DNA of 61,084 bases from Thiomicrospira microaerophila (GCF_000934765.1 NZ_JYNN01000018.1:1-61084), one strand, 5' to 3'; shown: positions 25,496 to 35,765, numbered from the stretch's first letter. Translations and numbers: made by a program. The notes: generated by a model not told the origin, from the sequence alone.

Positions 25496-27532
25496 ATGGC
25501 AAAAGCATTTGAAATGGTGTCGCAATACCAACCCGCTGGCGATCAGCCTGCGGCGATTGCAGGCCTGGTTGAAGGGTTACAAGATGGTGAGGCCTTTCAA
25601 ACCTTACTGGGTGTAACGGGGTCAGGTAAAACCTATACGATTGCAAATGTCATCAAAACAGTGCAGCGGCCAACGATTATTATGGCGCACAATAAAACCC
25701 TTGCCGCGCAGTTATACGGGGAGATGAAGGGGTTTTTTCCGCACAATGCGGTGGAGTATTTTGTGTCTTATTATGATTATTATCAGCCAGAGGCGTATGT
25801 GCCTGCGTCCGATACTTACATCGCGAAGGACTCTTCTGTTAATGAGCAGATTGAGCAATTGCGGCTTTCGGCGACCAAGGCGCTGATGGAGCGTGAGGAT
25901 GTTATTTTAATTGCAACAGTGTCAGCGATTTACGGTTTGGGAGATCCGGATCAATATTTAAGCATGATGTTGCAGTTACGTTTAGGCGACAAGATAACCC
26001 AGCGTGATGTGTTGACACGTTTGGTGACGATGCAGTATAACCGTAATGATTTTGAAATGTATCGCGGTACGTTTAGGGTGCGCGGTGATGTAATTGATGT
26101 GTATCCTGCGGAGGCGGAACAGTATGCGGTGCGTATTGAGCTGTTTGATGACGAGGTAGAGGGTTTAAGCTGGTTTGATCCGCTAACCGGTGAAATCATG
26201 ACAAAGGTAACGCGTGTGAGTGTTTATCCTAAATCGCATTATGTAACACCGCGCGAAAGAGTGATTGAAACAATTGAAAACGTGAAGGTTGAACTTAAGT
26301 CCCGCCTTGATGTGTTACGCCGTTTGAATAAGCTGGTCGAGGCGCAGCGCTTAGAAGAACGTACGCGATTGGATTTAGAGATGATGATGGAGTTGGGGTA
26401 TTGCCAAGGCATTGAAAACTATTCACGCTATCTATCGGGTCGAGAAGCGGGCGAGGCGCCGCCTACGCTGATTGATTATTTACCCAAGAATGCGCTGATG
26501 GTGATTGATGAGAGTCATGTGACGATTCCGCAAATTGGCGGGATGTATAAAGGTGATCGCTCACGCAAAGAAAACTTGGTCAACTATGGTTTCCGTTTGC
26601 CTTCGGCGATGGATAATCGGCCCATGAAGTTTGAAGAATTTGAAGGGCTTATGCCACAAACGATTTTCGTGTCGGCTACGCCGGCGTTGTATGAAAAGCA
26701 ACACAGTTCGAAGGTGGTTGAGCAGGTGGTGCGTCCAACCGGTTTGCTTGATCCCTTGCTGGAGGTGCGCCCAGCTTCAACACAGGTGGATGATCTGTTG
26801 GGTGAGATAAGGTTGTGTGTTGCGAAGCAGCAGCGCGTTCTGGTGACTACGCTCACCAAGCGAATGGCGGAGGACTTGACGGATTATTTGGAAGATCATC
26901 ATGTGCGCGTGCGTTATTTGCATTCCGATATTGATACGGTTGAGCGGATTGAAATTATTCGAGATTTGCGACAGGGCGAGTTTGATGTGTTGGTCGGAAT
27001 CAATTTGCTTCGAGAGGGCTTGGATATTCCTGAGGTGGCGTTGGTGGCGATTTTAGATGCGGATAAGGAGGGGTTTTTACGCTCTGAACGTTCGTTGATT
27101 CAAACGATTGGCCGGGCGGCGCGTAATACCGAAGGGCGCGCGATTTTGTATGCGGATAAGCGTACCAAGTCGATGGAATCGGCGATTGGGGAGTCTGAAC
27201 GGCGTCGACAAAAACAAATTGAGTTTAATTTGCAACATGGCATCACGCCAACGGCGCTCAATAAAAAAGTGACCGATATTCTTGAGCATTCGCCCTATGC
27301 GTCTAAACCAAGTCGCCAGGGAGCGGTGTTGAAGGCGGCCGAGGAGGAGGGGGAGTATAGTGCGCTGGCGTTGGCTAAAATGAAACCCGCTGAGGTGGCA
27401 AGGTTGATTAAACAAACTGAAAAAGCCATGTATGCGGCGGCGAAGTCACTTGATTTTGAGGAGGCTGCACAATTGCGTGATAAATTAAAACAGTTGAAGG
27501 CTAGCATGGTAGGCGTAGGTGATTTAAGGTAG
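25496..27532 (+). CDS. uvrB: UvrB: excinuclease ABC subunit B
   Basis: Damage-verification helicase of nucleotide excision repair, working with UvrA and UvrC. The 678-residue protein has Walker A GVTGSGKT at 39-46, the DNA-wedge beta-hairpin region [22 protein letters not shown] Walker B, helicase motifs V/VI ([23 protein letters not shown]) and a C-terminal UVR domain ([18 protein letters not shown]). All key motifs are intact. It stands alone, divergent from aspC. No canonical LexA box is seen upstream. Confidence 0.98.
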   Translation: MAKAFEMVSQYQPAGDQPAAIAGLVEGLQDGEAFQTLLGVTGSGKTYTIANVIKTVQRPTIIMAHNKTLAAQLYGEMKGFFPHNAVEYFVSYYDYYQPEAYVPASDTYIAKDSSVNEQIEQLRLSATKALMEREDVILIATVSAIYGLGDPDQYLSMMLQLRLGDKITQRDVLTRLVTMQYNRNDFEMYRGTFRVRGDVIDVYPAEAEQYAVRIELFDDEVEGLSWFDPLTGEIMTKVTRVSVYPKSHYVTPRERVIETIENVKVELKSRLDVLRRLNKLVEAQRLEERTRLDLEMMMELGYCQGIENYSRYLSGREAGEAPPTLIDYLPKNALMVIDESHVTIPQIGGMYKGDRSRKENLVNYGFRLPSAMDNRPMKFEEFEGLMPQTIFVSATPALYEKQHSSKVVEQVVRPTGLLDPLLEVRPASTQVDDLLGEIRLCVAKQQRVLVTTLTKRMAEDLTDYLEDHHVRVRYLHSDIDTVERIEIIRDLRQGEFDVLVGINLLREGLDIPEVALVAILDADKEGFLRSERSLIQTIGRAARNTEGRAILYADKRTKSMESAIGESERRRQKQIEFNLQHGITPTALNKKVTDILEHSPYASKPSRQGAVLKAAEEEGEYSALALAKMKPAEVARLIKQTEKAMYAAAKSLDFEEAAQLRDKLKQLKASMVGVGDLR

Positions 27533-27556
27533 AATACCCGTTAAAGGAATCAGGGT

Positions 27557-28453
27557 ATGAGTGAATTGAAAAAAAGTGCGAAAATAAAACGAATTTTGTG
27601 TTGTGGTTGGTTGGTTGGCGCATTGGCTTGGGGCGCAAATGCACAGGCCGATGAGGCGCTAACGGTGATTCAAACGCTGATTGGGCAAAAACAGTTTACA
27701 CAAGCGGCGTCGATGTTGCTGACGGCGGAGGATTTGTCGGATTATCAAAAAACCTATTTGGAAGGATGGTTGGCGTTGCAAAAGCAACAGCCTAGCGATG
27801 CGCTTGAAATTTGGCAGGCGTTACATTTGCGTTATCCCGAACAATTGATTTTAGGCAATAATCTAGCGGTATTGCAAATGCAGCAAGGCTTGTTTGATCA
27901 GGCACAAGCCACGCTAGAGCAGTCGTTACATGCGGATCGCGAAATTTCCAAAGCGCTAGAAAATCTCAATAAAATTTATAGCTACCAAGCGCAGAAGGCC
28001 TACAGCAGTGTGTTTCGGCGCGTTGAGGCTAAAACGCCGGTGGGTGAAATGTTAGCCTTAACCGAATCCAACTCTGTTGTGACGATTATGGAGTCAGATT
28101 TTGATGGGCAACCCGAAGTGTTGCGTGCATTAGAGGCTTGGCGTGCGGCTTGGTCCGCTAAAAATGTGCAGGCGTACCTGGCGGCGTATCATGCGGATTT
28201 TGTGCCCGCCAATAACCAGAGCCTGGCCGCCTGGCGAAGTGCGCGGGCACGTAGCTTAAGTGCGCCGAGATTTATTGAGGTGTTTATAACGGATCTCCAG
28301 CTTTTACCGATTGATGCTGAAACGGTGCGTGTGCAGTTTACCCAGCGTTATCGCTCGGATCGCTTTCAGGATGAGGTGGTCAAAGTGCTGTTGCTTAAGT
28401 CGCAAGCGAGTGAGTGGAAAATTATTCAAGAGACGGTGATAAATGAAATTTAA
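27557..28453 (+). CDS. Exported TPR protein with C-terminal NTF2/SnoaL-like domain
   Basis: 298 residues with a signal peptide (basic start, then CCGWLVGALAWGANAQA). The middle (about 35-150) is helical TPR-like (LILGNNLAVLQMQQGLFDQA), and the C-terminal 120 residues form an NTF2/SnoaL-type alpha-beta fold (ALEAWRAAWSAKNVQAYLAA; VQFTQRYRSDRFQDEVVKVL). This domain pairing recurs next to L,D-transpeptidases, and here the next gene overlaps it by 11 bp and encodes one. A periplasmic partner of the transpeptidase is a reasonable inference. Confidence 0.75.
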   Translation: MSELKKSAKIKRILCCGWLVGALAWGANAQADEALTVIQTLIGQKQFTQAASMLLTAEDLSDYQKTYLEGWLALQKQQPSDALEIWQALHLRYPEQLILGNNLAVLQMQQGLFDQAQATLEQSLHADREISKALENLNKIYSYQAQKAYSSVFRRVEAKTPVGEMLALTESNSVVTIMESDFDGQPEVLRALEAWRAAWSAKNVQAYLAAYHADFVPANNQSLAAWRSARARSLSAPRFIEVFITDLQLLPIDAETVRVQFTQRYRSDRFQDEVVKVLLLKSQASEWKIIQETVINEI

Positions 28454-29534
28454 TGTATTTGGACTAGCGGCATTGTTTTGCAGCGTATCACTTCCCAGTA
28501 TGGCGCACTCAACGGCGCTACTATCAGCGCCGACCAAGCAAGCGGAAACGCTCGTGGTTGAAGCATTACAGCGTTTGGAGAGCTTTGATTTGAATGAGGC
28601 GTTAAATATTGTCTCAGATCTTGCTACGCGTCACCCTGATTACCACTTGGCACAAATGATGCGCGCTGATTTATTGGCGATACGCGCGGGTAATTTTGCG
28701 TTGCTGGATCAGGTGCAATCGCTTTACCCTATCACCACAGGGCGTTTACGTGAAGAAGCGCAGGTGCGTTGGCAATATGCGCATACGGATGAAGGGTTAG
28801 CGGAAACCTTGTTGCAAAGCGCGGTACTTAAAGTGGGGGAACAGCCTTATCTGATTGTGGTCAATCTCGCTAAAAGCCGCCTTTATGTGTATCAAAACCA
28901 AGCGGGTCAACTGAATTTATTAGCAAACTATTATATTTCGATGGGCACAGCGGGGGCGGGCAAAGAGCGCGAGGGCGATCGTAAAACGCCAATAGGTGTT
29001 TATCATATCACCGATTGGGTACCCGGCCATCGTTTAGCTGACTTGTACGGGTTTGGTGCGTTGCCTTTAAATTATCCGAATGTATGGGATAAGGCCTTGG
29101 GGCGAACCGGGCATGGTATTTGGTTGCATGGTACGCCTAGCAACACCTTCAGCCGGCCGCCTATGTCTAGCCAAGGCTGTGTGGTGCTTAATAATGACGA
29201 GATGTCATCACTTGTGACCCATTTTAATATAGGGTTGGCGACGCCGGTATTAATTGTTAACCAAGAGAGTGATATTCAGTTGTATGAAGCGGAAAAAATC
29301 GAGGTGTTAACTGAAATTAATGCGTGGTTAGTTGAAAAGGGGGCGCCTTTCAATTGGCAGCAAGTCAGCGTGTACCGTTATCCTAATGAAGATGGCTTGT
29401 ATTATGCAACTTTTCCATCGTTGGATAAACCGGATTATTTAGTTCATCAATATTGGCGTCGTGGTTATGATGGCGGTTGGCATTTGGTGCTAGAAACCCT
29501 TGATCCGAAAAAGATACTCACCCGGTTGTCTTAA
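28443..29534 (+). CDS. Periplasmic L,D-transpeptidase (YkuD domain)
   Basis: Enzyme that forms 3-3 peptidoglycan crosslinks or anchors proteins to murein. 363 residues with signal peptide (FGLAALFCSVSLPSMAHS), an N-terminal helical/TPR-like part (about 30-130), the YkuD catalytic domain (about 135-275) and a C-terminal NTF2-like portion (WLVEKGAPFNWQQVSVYRYP). The catalytic signature is intact: H229 in WLHGTPSNTF and C246 in SSQGCVVLNN. It is translationally coupled to the TPR gene upstream and convergent with an M14 amidase gene. Confidence 0.88.
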   Translation: MKFNVFGLAALFCSVSLPSMAHSTALLSAPTKQAETLVVEALQRLESFDLNEALNIVSDLATRHPDYHLAQMMRADLLAIRAGNFALLDQVQSLYPITTGRLREEAQVRWQYAHTDEGLAETLLQSAVLKVGEQPYLIVVNLAKSRLYVYQNQAGQLNLLANYYISMGTAGAGKEREGDRKTPIGVYHITDWVPGHRLADLYGFGALPLNYPNVWDKALGRTGHGIWLHGTPSNTFSRPPMSSQGCVVLNNDEMSSLVTHFNIGLATPVLIVNQESDIQLYEAEKIEVLTEINAWLVEKGAPFNWQQVSVYRYPNEDGLYYATFPSLDKPDYLVHQYWRRGYDGGWHLVLETLDPKKILTRLS

Positions 29535-29563
29535 CCCAGATATTTATCAATGCTCAAGCGCGG

Positions 29564-29585
29564 GTCGGACGAAAGCCACTCGGCT
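29564..29585. repeat. Fragment of the 16.8-kb MITE-like element
   Basis: GTCGGACGAAAGCCACTCGG and the two bases after it match 16811-16832 with two differences. It lies between the convergent transpeptidase and amidase genes. Only this terminal piece is present. Confidence 0.5.
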
Positions 29586-29605
29586 GAAGTCGATGGCGCT
29601 TAATG

Positions 29606-30487
29606 CTAAAAGTCCCGTTCATCGACAATCAATTTGCCTTCAATCCAGTCATTCATATCTTGCCATATTTGCATAATATCGGCTTCACTGGGTAAGCGCC
29701 GCGCAGCTTCAAGCTCAATGGTTAATACCGGTATGTTAAGGTATTCACCCGCATAGCGTCCTAACGAGCCGGGAAAAGTGCCGAGTTGTCTGAGTTTTAG
29801 GTGCCCCATTTGGTCGGGGCGCGCAAACTCGGGACCATCGTAATCTAATAAGCCATAAGGTGCATGAATCGAGATAATCGCATCAGGTTGGAAGGCTTGG
29901 ATAATGCTCACTTGCCACTGGGTTTCAGGTTCGCTGGCCGCCGCCACGCCCGGGAAGCGTCTTGGGTTACTTCGCGCGTGTTTGATCCAGTATTTGTGGG
30001 CAGCCTCCTGCCAGTCAGGGGTGGGGAAGTTGCGATTTAGGTCGACACCATTGGCATTTTCCCGGGTTGAACGCGGCTTCAGTAAGCCATCGGGGTTCGC
30101 AAGCGGTAAAAATAGCCAGTGATGATTGACGGTTTCTGGATTGTTGAGCATCGCTTGCATCCAGAGGTAGCTAATGCTGATCGCTGAAAACTCGTCACCA
30201 TGGACGCCGCCAATCGCCAGTACGCGATATTCAGGGCGAATGGGTGTAGGGGGTAAAAACTCGCGATGAACCAGGGGGCGTCCTTCAACGCTTTGATGGC
30301 CTGATGTTTGTAAATCTAGTGCGAGACAAGGGTCATATTCGGTTGTCCGTAATTTAGCGCTCCATTGCGCACACAGTTGCGCCACGGCCGGGTGTTGATG
30401 AAGGTGCTCATTGGCATAAAGGCGCGTAAAAGACAGTGTTATAATTAGGCTGACCATTAAAAAAATAAATGGATTCGATCTTGTCAT
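29606..30487 (-). CDS. M14-family zinc carboxypeptidase, MpaA-like murein peptide amidase
   Basis: 293 residues with a signal peptide (FLMVSLIITLSFTRLYA). The metallo-carboxypeptidase zinc motif is GGVHGDEFS (H-x-x-E), with the third ligand in IISIHAPYG and the catalytic Glu probably in LTIELEAARRLP. DLNRNFPTPDW is the substrate-carboxylate-binding arginine region of this family. MpaA-type enzymes cut the gamma-D-Glu-DAP bond of murein peptides during recycling, though MpaA of E. coli is cytoplasmic while this protein looks exported. Adjacent to an L,D-transpeptidase, it fits murein peptide turnover. Confidence 0.8.
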   Translation of the reverse strand: MTRSNPFIFLMVSLIITLSFTRLYANEHLHQHPAVAQLCAQWSAKLRTTEYDPCLALDLQTSGHQSVEGRPLVHREFLPPTPIRPEYRVLAIGGVHGDEFSAISISYLWMQAMLNNPETVNHHWLFLPLANPDGLLKPRSTRENANGVDLNRNFPTPDWQEAAHKYWIKHARSNPRRFPGVAAASEPETQWQVSIIQAFQPDAIISIHAPYGLLDYDGPEFARPDQMGHLKLRQLGTFPGSLGRYAGEYLNIPVLTIELEAARRLPSEADIMQIWQDMNDWIEGKLIVDERDF

Positions 30488-30492
30488 TATAC

Positions 30493-31632
30493 TTATTCCT
30501 CTAGGGCGTCGAGGCTAAGTTCAGCGGGTTTGCTTTGTGCTTCGGTTGGTTTATGTTGACTGTTTAGCTTAATTTGCAAGCGTACATCATTCACTGAGTC
30601 GGCATTGCGCAGGGCATCCTCATAGCTGATAAGCTGTTGTTCATAAAGTTCAAACAAGGCCTGGTCAAAGGTTTGCATGCCTTGATCACCGGATTTTGCT
30701 ATCAGCGTTTTCATCTCATCTACCTGCCCTTTGAAAATTAAGTCAGCCATTCGGGGCGTGTTTATTAAAATCTCAATCGCGGCCACGCGCCCCCCGCCTA
30801 TTTTTGGGATCAAGCGTTGTGATACGACGGCCTTAAGGTTAAGTGATAAATCCATTAACAATTGCGCACGACGTTCTTCGGGGAAGAAGTTAATAATGCG
30901 GTCGAGGGCTTGATTGGTATTGTTGGCATGCAGGGTTGATAAGCAGAGGTGGCCTGTTTCCGCAAACGCAATCGCGTGCTCCATCGTCTCACGTTCACGG
31001 ATTTCACCAATCAAGATGACATCCGGCGCTTGGCGCAGGGTGTTTTTGAGTGCGGCTTCGTAACTGACCGTGTCAACGCCCACTTCACGTTGGGTAACAA
31101 TGCAGCCTTGGTGGGGGTGGACAAATTCAATCGGGTCTTCAATGGTGATAATATGGCCTTGGGAGTGCTGGTTGCGATGACCGATTAAGCCTGCTAACGA
31201 GGTGGACTTACCCGAGCCCGTGCCGCCAACAAATAAAATCAACCCTCGCTTTTCCATGATTAAGTCTTTTAACTGTTCAGGTAGGCCGAGTTTTTCAACA
31301 GCGGGAATCTCGCTATTGATCACGCGGATAACCAGGCCTGGTTGACCTTGTTGCATAAAGGCGTTGATGCGAAAACGTGAGACCCCCGTTAGTTGATAGG
31401 CAAAGTTGCATTCCTGGGTGCGTGCAAATTCGTCGCGTTGTTGGGGGTTCATTAAACTCAGCACCAGTTGAGCACAAATGTCGGCGCTGAGTTTTTCGCG
31501 CGTTAAGGCTTGCATCTTGCCATCCACTTTAATTGAAACCGGGGCTTGAGCGGTGATAAACATATCCGAGCCCTCTTTCCTTACAAAAGCCTGAAGCAGG
31601 GCGTCCATTTGTTGGCGAACGGGGTCAGTCAT
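30493..31632 (-). CDS. pilU: PilU: type IV pilus retraction ATPase paralogue
   Basis: Cytoplasmic hexameric ATPase assisting PilT in pilus retraction and twitching. 379 residues; Walker A GGTGSGKST, Asp box/Walker B DVILIGEIRE, His box HLCLSTLHANN, and a PilU-type long C terminus ending in a Ser/Glu/Pro-rich tail. It lies 3 bp downstream of pilT on the same strand, the usual pilT-pilU pair. AACCAGGCCTGGTT at 31330 falls in the region encoding QPGLVIRV. Confidence 0.95.
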   Translation of the reverse strand: MTDPVRQQMDALLQAFVRKEGSDMFITAQAPVSIKVDGKMQALTREKLSADICAQLVLSLMNPQQRDEFARTQECNFAYQLTGVSRFRINAFMQQGQPGLVIRVINSEIPAVEKLGLPEQLKDLIMEKRGLILFVGGTGSGKSTSLAGLIGHRNQHSQGHIITIEDPIEFVHPHQGCIVTQREVGVDTVSYEAALKNTLRQAPDVILIGEIRERETMEHAIAFAETGHLCLSTLHANNTNQALDRIINFFPEERRAQLLMDLSLNLKAVVSQRLIPKIGGGRVAAIEILINTPRMADLIFKGQVDEMKTLIAKSGDQGMQTFDQALFELYEQQLISYEDALRNADSVNDVRLQIKLNSQHKPTEAQSKPAELSLDALEE

Positions 31633-31635
31633 AGG

Positions 31636-32676
31636 TTACTCGTTAAATAAGTTTTTGTTGGCCGCTTTGCGCTTGGCTTGTTCTTTGTCTACTAAGCCTT
31701 CTCGAACAAGACGTTGTAAGTCTTGATCGAGTGTTTTCATACCTAGTTGATTCGAGGTTTGAATGACAGAATACATTTGTGGCACCTTGTCTTCTCGAAT
31801 CAAGTTTTTAATGGAGGGAATACCCAGCATGATTTCATGTGCGGCCACACGCCCTCCGCCAATTTTTTTTAGGAGGGTTTGAGAAATAACGGCACGCAAG
31901 GATTCAGAGAGCATTGAACGCACCATTTGTTTTTCTTCGGCGGGAAAAACATCGATGATGCGATCAATGGTTTTGGCCGCTGAGCTGGTGTGCAGCGTAC
32001 CAAATACCAAGTGGCCGGTTTCAGCGGCCGTGAGGGCCAGTCGAATCGTTTCAAGGTCGCGCAATTCGCCAACGAGTATGACATCAGGGTCTTCACGTAA
32101 GGCCGAGCGCAGTGCATTGCTAAAGCTGTGGGTATCGCGATGTACTTCACGTTGGTTAATCAGGCTGCGTTTAGAGGTATGCACAAATTCGATAGGGTCT
32201 TCGATGGTTAGAATATGGGCGTATTGGTTTGCGTTGATAAAGTCTACCATCGCCGCCAATGTCGTCGATTTGCCTGACCCTGTTGGCCCTGTTACTAGCA
32301 CAATGCCTCGCGGTGTCATGGATATGTCTTTAAAGATGTCGGGAGCGTTGAGTTGTTCGAGTGTCAGCACTTCACTTGGAATCGTACGAAATACCGCGCC
32401 AATTCCTCGGTTTTGCCGGAATACGTTGACCCTAAAGCGTGCCACATTCGGCAGTTCAAATGAAAAGTCGGCCTCAAGATGTTCTTCAAACTGTTTGCGT
32501 TGCACATCACCCATCACGTCGTAGACCATTTTTTGAATCGCATCGGCGGCCAGATTTGGGGTCTCAATACGTCTTACATCGCCTTGGGTGCGCAGCATGG
32601 GTGGCATGCCAGCCGAGAGATGTAGGTCGGATGCACCTTGTTTAGCACTAAATTCGAGTAGCTGGGTAATGTCCAT
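31636..32676 (-). CDS. pilT: PilT: type IV pilus retraction ATPase
   Basis: Motor ATPase that depolymerises type IV pili. 346 residues with Walker A GPTGSGKST at 130-138, Walker B DVILVGELRD, the His box GHLVFGTLHTSS, and the C-terminal retraction-associated GIPSIKNLIREDK (the AIRNLIRE-type motif). The N terminus DITQLLEFSAKQGASDLHLS is canonical. First gene of the pilT-pilU pair. Confidence 0.97.
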   Translation of the reverse strand: MDITQLLEFSAKQGASDLHLSAGMPPMLRTQGDVRRIETPNLAADAIQKMVYDVMGDVQRKQFEEHLEADFSFELPNVARFRVNVFRQNRGIGAVFRTIPSEVLTLEQLNAPDIFKDISMTPRGIVLVTGPTGSGKSTTLAAMVDFINANQYAHILTIEDPIEFVHTSKRSLINQREVHRDTHSFSNALRSALREDPDVILVGELRDLETIRLALTAAETGHLVFGTLHTSSAAKTIDRIIDVFPAEEKQMVRSMLSESLRAVISQTLLKKIGGGRVAAHEIMLGIPSIKNLIREDKVPQMYSVIQTSNQLGMKTLDQDLQRLVREGLVDKEQAKRKAANKNLFNE

Positions 32677-32708
32677 AAGTGGCCTCTTTGCTTAGGTGGG
32701 TCGGTGTT

Positions 32709-33131
32709 TTAAAATCCGATTTTATGTACAGTCGGTGAAAACCCTTGCGCCTTATATTGTCGCCAACGCTCTCGCCCTTTTTCAATGAGTTCTGCGGACT
32801 GGTCCAAGAGCTCAATGGTACGGCGGTATTGATTAAACCCTGGATAGAGTTCAGGGGGTAGATTAATCAAAACATCCTGGCAGGGCTTTGTGATCTGCTC
32901 ACCAAACAATTGAATCGGTGCCGCAGGTGTATGTTCTACGCCATGCGGAATGTAACTATGAGGCGGTTCGCACCAGAGTTTTTGGTCAAAGCGTTGAGCG
33001 TCTTGGGTTTGTCCAAAACGCACATCCACTTTGCGTTGTTGCTGTTGGGCTTTTGCCAGTAGCTTCACCAAAAAGGCCTCCCGCTCACGAAATCCGCTTG
33101 CGTTGAGGACATAGAATACCAGTTCGTTCAT
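32709..33131 (-). CDS. holC: HolC: DNA polymerase III chi subunit
   Basis: Clamp-loader accessory subunit that contacts SSB. About 140 residues from MNELVFYVLNASGFRERE. The ATG at 33131 follows the pepA stop by 4 bp and is preferred over an upstream in-frame start inside pepA. Family features: VKLLAKAQQQQRKVDVRFG, DQKLWCEPPHSYIPHG and the C-terminal block DVLINLPPELYPGF. The pepA-holC order is standard in gammaproteobacteria. Confidence 0.92.
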   Translation of the reverse strand: MNELVFYVLNASGFREREAFLVKLLAKAQQQQRKVDVRFGQTQDAQRFDQKLWCEPPHSYIPHGVEHTPAAPIQLFGEQITKPCQDVLINLPPELYPGFNQYRRTIELLDQSAELIEKGRERWRQYKAQGFSPTVHKIGF

Positions 33132-33135
33132 CGGG

Positions 33136-34623
33136 TTATTTGTTGACTTGCTGCATGATGAATTCAACCAACATCGGTACAGGGCGGCCGGATGCGCCCT
33201 TGTTCGCGCCAGATTGCCATGCCGTGCCTGCAATATCTAAATGTGCCCATTTAACCTGTTTGGTGAACCGAGCTAAAAATTGTGCAGCGGTAATCGTGCC
33301 GCCTTCGCGCCCGCCAATGTTCGCCATGTCGGCAAAGTTGGATTTAAGCTGCTCATCCCATTCTTCGCCCAACGGCAGCTGCCAGCAACGATCATAAGTG
33401 GTTTTGCCGGCTTCAAGCAGTTGATTCACTAGGTCTTGGTCATTGCCTAATACGCCAGATACATGATGGCCGAGCGCAATAATGCACGCACCGGTTAAGG
33501 TCGCAATATCGACAACCAGGCCGGGTTGGTAGGTTTGTTGAGCGTAAGTGAGCGCATCACATAAAATTAAACGACCTTCCGCATCGGTATTGAGGATTTC
33601 AATCGTTTGACCGGATAATGAGCGCACCACATCGCCCGGTTTAATGGCATTGCCTGATGGCATGTTTTCAGTCGCGGGAATCACACCCACGACATTAATC
33701 GCTGGCTTTAACTCAGCAAGGGCTTGAAATACCCCCATCACGGTAGCGGCGCCCCCCATGTCATATTTCATTTCATCCATGCTCGCACCGGGTTTCAGTG
33801 AGATGCCGCCGGTATCAAAGGTGACGCCTTTGCCAACCAGTGCAATCGGTGCTTGTTCCGCTGCGCCACCTTGGTATTCGATACAAATCATCTTGGGTGG
33901 GGTATCTGTGCCCTGTGCGACGGCCATAAAGCTGCCCATGCCCATTTCAATCATTTGCGCCCGCTCAAGAAGGGTGACCTTAAAGCCCGCTTGCTGGCCA
34001 AGCTTTACGGCCGTGTCAGCGAGATAAGTGGGTGTGCAAAAATTGCTGGGCATATTGGCTAGATCTTGGGTTAATGCCATGCCTATGGCGCTGGCTTGAC
34101 CTTGGGCAATAGACTGTTGATGCGCCGTATTGTCTTCAGCCATAAAGCAGACCTGGTTGAGGTGTGGGTTTTTGGCTTTGTGTTCGCCACGGCTTTCATG
34201 GCTATAATCATAAAAGCTACGTTGTAAAATTAAGCTGTTTTGATAGAGGCTCCAACTTTGGTTTTGACCCTTGGGTGTGGCGAGGTGACAGGTATCTAAT
34301 ACTTGGGTCGCGCCTGAATTTTCAAGGGTTTTGCTCATCGCCTGAATCGCGGACAAATAGCCTTTTTCGGTTAATTTTTCCTGATCGCCCATTCCCACGA
34401 GCAATAATCTTGGGCAATCGAGTTGTGCTACGTGGTGCAGCATGAGGGTTTGCGCGGTTTTGCCTTTGAAGTCATCTTGCTTGTCGAGTGCATCAATTAA
34501 GCCGTTGACACCAAAGTCAGCCGCTGCGCTAATTGATTGACCATGGGTGAAGACGGGCAGCACAAGTGTGTTGAAGTCTGTTAAGGTTGGTTTAGCGTTT
34601 AATTGGAATTGGATTTTTTTCAT
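33136..34623 (-). CDS. pepA: PepA: leucyl aminopeptidase (cytosol aminopeptidase, M17)
   Basis: Hexameric Mn/Zn aminopeptidase; in E. coli also a DNA-binding accessory factor in Xer recombination. About 495 residues from MKKIQFQLNAKP; that ATG (34623) has an AAGGA site, so the upstream in-frame start at 34650 is less likely. Active-site and signature residues are present: GKGVTFDTGGISLKPG, YDMGGAA and the M17 signature NTDAEGRL. It is divergent from lptF with a 68-bp gap, the usual pepA/lptFG arrangement. Confidence 0.96.
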   Translation of the reverse strand: MKKIQFQLNAKPTLTDFNTLVLPVFTHGQSISAAADFGVNGLIDALDKQDDFKGKTAQTLMLHHVAQLDCPRLLLVGMGDQEKLTEKGYLSAIQAMSKTLENSGATQVLDTCHLATPKGQNQSWSLYQNSLILQRSFYDYSHESRGEHKAKNPHLNQVCFMAEDNTAHQQSIAQGQASAIGMALTQDLANMPSNFCTPTYLADTAVKLGQQAGFKVTLLERAQMIEMGMGSFMAVAQGTDTPPKMICIEYQGGAAEQAPIALVGKGVTFDTGGISLKPGASMDEMKYDMGGAATVMGVFQALAELKPAINVVGVIPATENMPSGNAIKPGDVVRSLSGQTIEILNTDAEGRLILCDALTYAQQTYQPGLVVDIATLTGACIIALGHHVSGVLGNDQDLVNQLLEAGKTTYDRCWQLPLGEEWDEQLKSNFADMANIGGREGGTITAAQFLARFTKQVKWAHLDIAGTAWQSGANKGASGRPVPMLVEFIMQQVNK

Positions 34624-34691
34624 TCTTGGTTTCCTTCTCAAGTGATTCACTTATAATGTTTGACAACATTTTAACGTGAGTAGATTCATTT

Positions 34692-35765
34692 TTGCGGATT
34701 CTCGATAAATATCTTTATAAAGAGCTAACATTTACCCTGTTAGCCGTGTTGGCGGTGTTGTTATTGGTGAGTTTTGGCACTGAGACGACGAGAGTGCTGA
34801 CGATGGCGATTGAAGGAAAGCTGCCGGGTGATGTGGTGTTTCAGGTATTGATGCTTAAAATTCCTGCGGCGTTGGAGGTGATTTTGCCCTTGGCGGTGTT
34901 GTTGGCGGTGATGCTGGCGATAGGGCGCTTGTATCAAGATCAAGAAATGGTGGTGTTTCGCAGTTGCGGCATTCCAGAGGGCTATTTTCAAAAACAAGTA
35001 GCCTTGTTTTTAGTGCCTTGGGCGTTGATGACGGCGTTCATTACCCTCTGGTTAACCCCCTGGGCGGCACAGACGGAGCGCCATGTTATCTCACTGGCCC
35101 AGGTAAATGCGCCGATTGCAGGCTTGGTCGCTGGACGCTTTAATCGTTTACCGAATAATAATGGCGTATTGTATGCAAGAGATATTGAGGCAAATGGCCA
35201 TATGCAGGAGGTCTGGATTCGTTTAGGTGAGTCACGCGATCATGCGATATTTAGCGCACCGCAAGGGCGTTTTGAGTGGGTGGATGGGCGCTTGGCGCTG
35301 GTTTTACTAAAAGGCTACAGCTATGATGGTTTAGCGCAAGCCGATGCCTTAACGGTGCAGCAGTTTGAGCGTTTAGCCTTGTTTTTGCCCGAGTTAACGC
35401 CGAGCCAATCCCGATTGCGCAATCGGGAAATTTCCAGTGCCGAGCTTTGGCGCAGTGATATCGCCGCACATCAAGCATTGTTGCAGTGGCGGCTTGTGTT
35501 GCCCTTGAGTATTTTAGTGCTCGGCTTGCTGGCCTTGAAAATGAGTAAAACCAAACCACGCCAAGGACGATTTGCTAAGATTTTTATTGCGATTATTTTG
35601 TATGTGGTCTATATCCAATTATTGACTACGACTGAAAATGCGCTGTCTAAGGAAAGGCTGAGTTTATGGATTGGCTTGTGGTGGATTCCGTTGGTGTTTT
35701 TGGCGTTTGTGTTTGCCAAGCCTAAAAGCATAAAACGCTTTTTAACAGGCGGGCACCGAAGATGA
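34692..35765 (+). CDS. lptF: LptF: LPS export ABC transporter permease
   Basis: Inner-membrane permease of the LptB2FGC complex extracting LPS from the inner membrane. 357 residues with the YjgP/YjgQ layout: three N-terminal membrane helices, a periplasmic jellyroll domain (about 130-255), and three C-terminal helices (VLPLSILVLGLLALKM). The start codon appears to be TTG at 34692 (RILDKYLYKEL follows), since no ATG is placed better. It overlaps lptG by 4 bp. Confidence 0.93.
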   Translation: MRILDKYLYKELTFTLLAVLAVLLLVSFGTETTRVLTMAIEGKLPGDVVFQVLMLKIPAALEVILPLAVLLAVMLAIGRLYQDQEMVVFRSCGIPEGYFQKQVALFLVPWALMTAFITLWLTPWAAQTERHVISLAQVNAPIAGLVAGRFNRLPNNNGVLYARDIEANGHMQEVWIRLGESRDHAIFSAPQGRFEWVDGRLALVLLKGYSYDGLAQADALTVQQFERLALFLPELTPSQSRLRNREISSAELWRSDIAAHQALLQWRLVLPLSILVLGLLALKMSKTKPRQGRFAKIFIAIILYVVYIQLLTTTENALSKERLSLWIGLWWIPLVFLAFVFAKPKSIKRFLTGGHRR

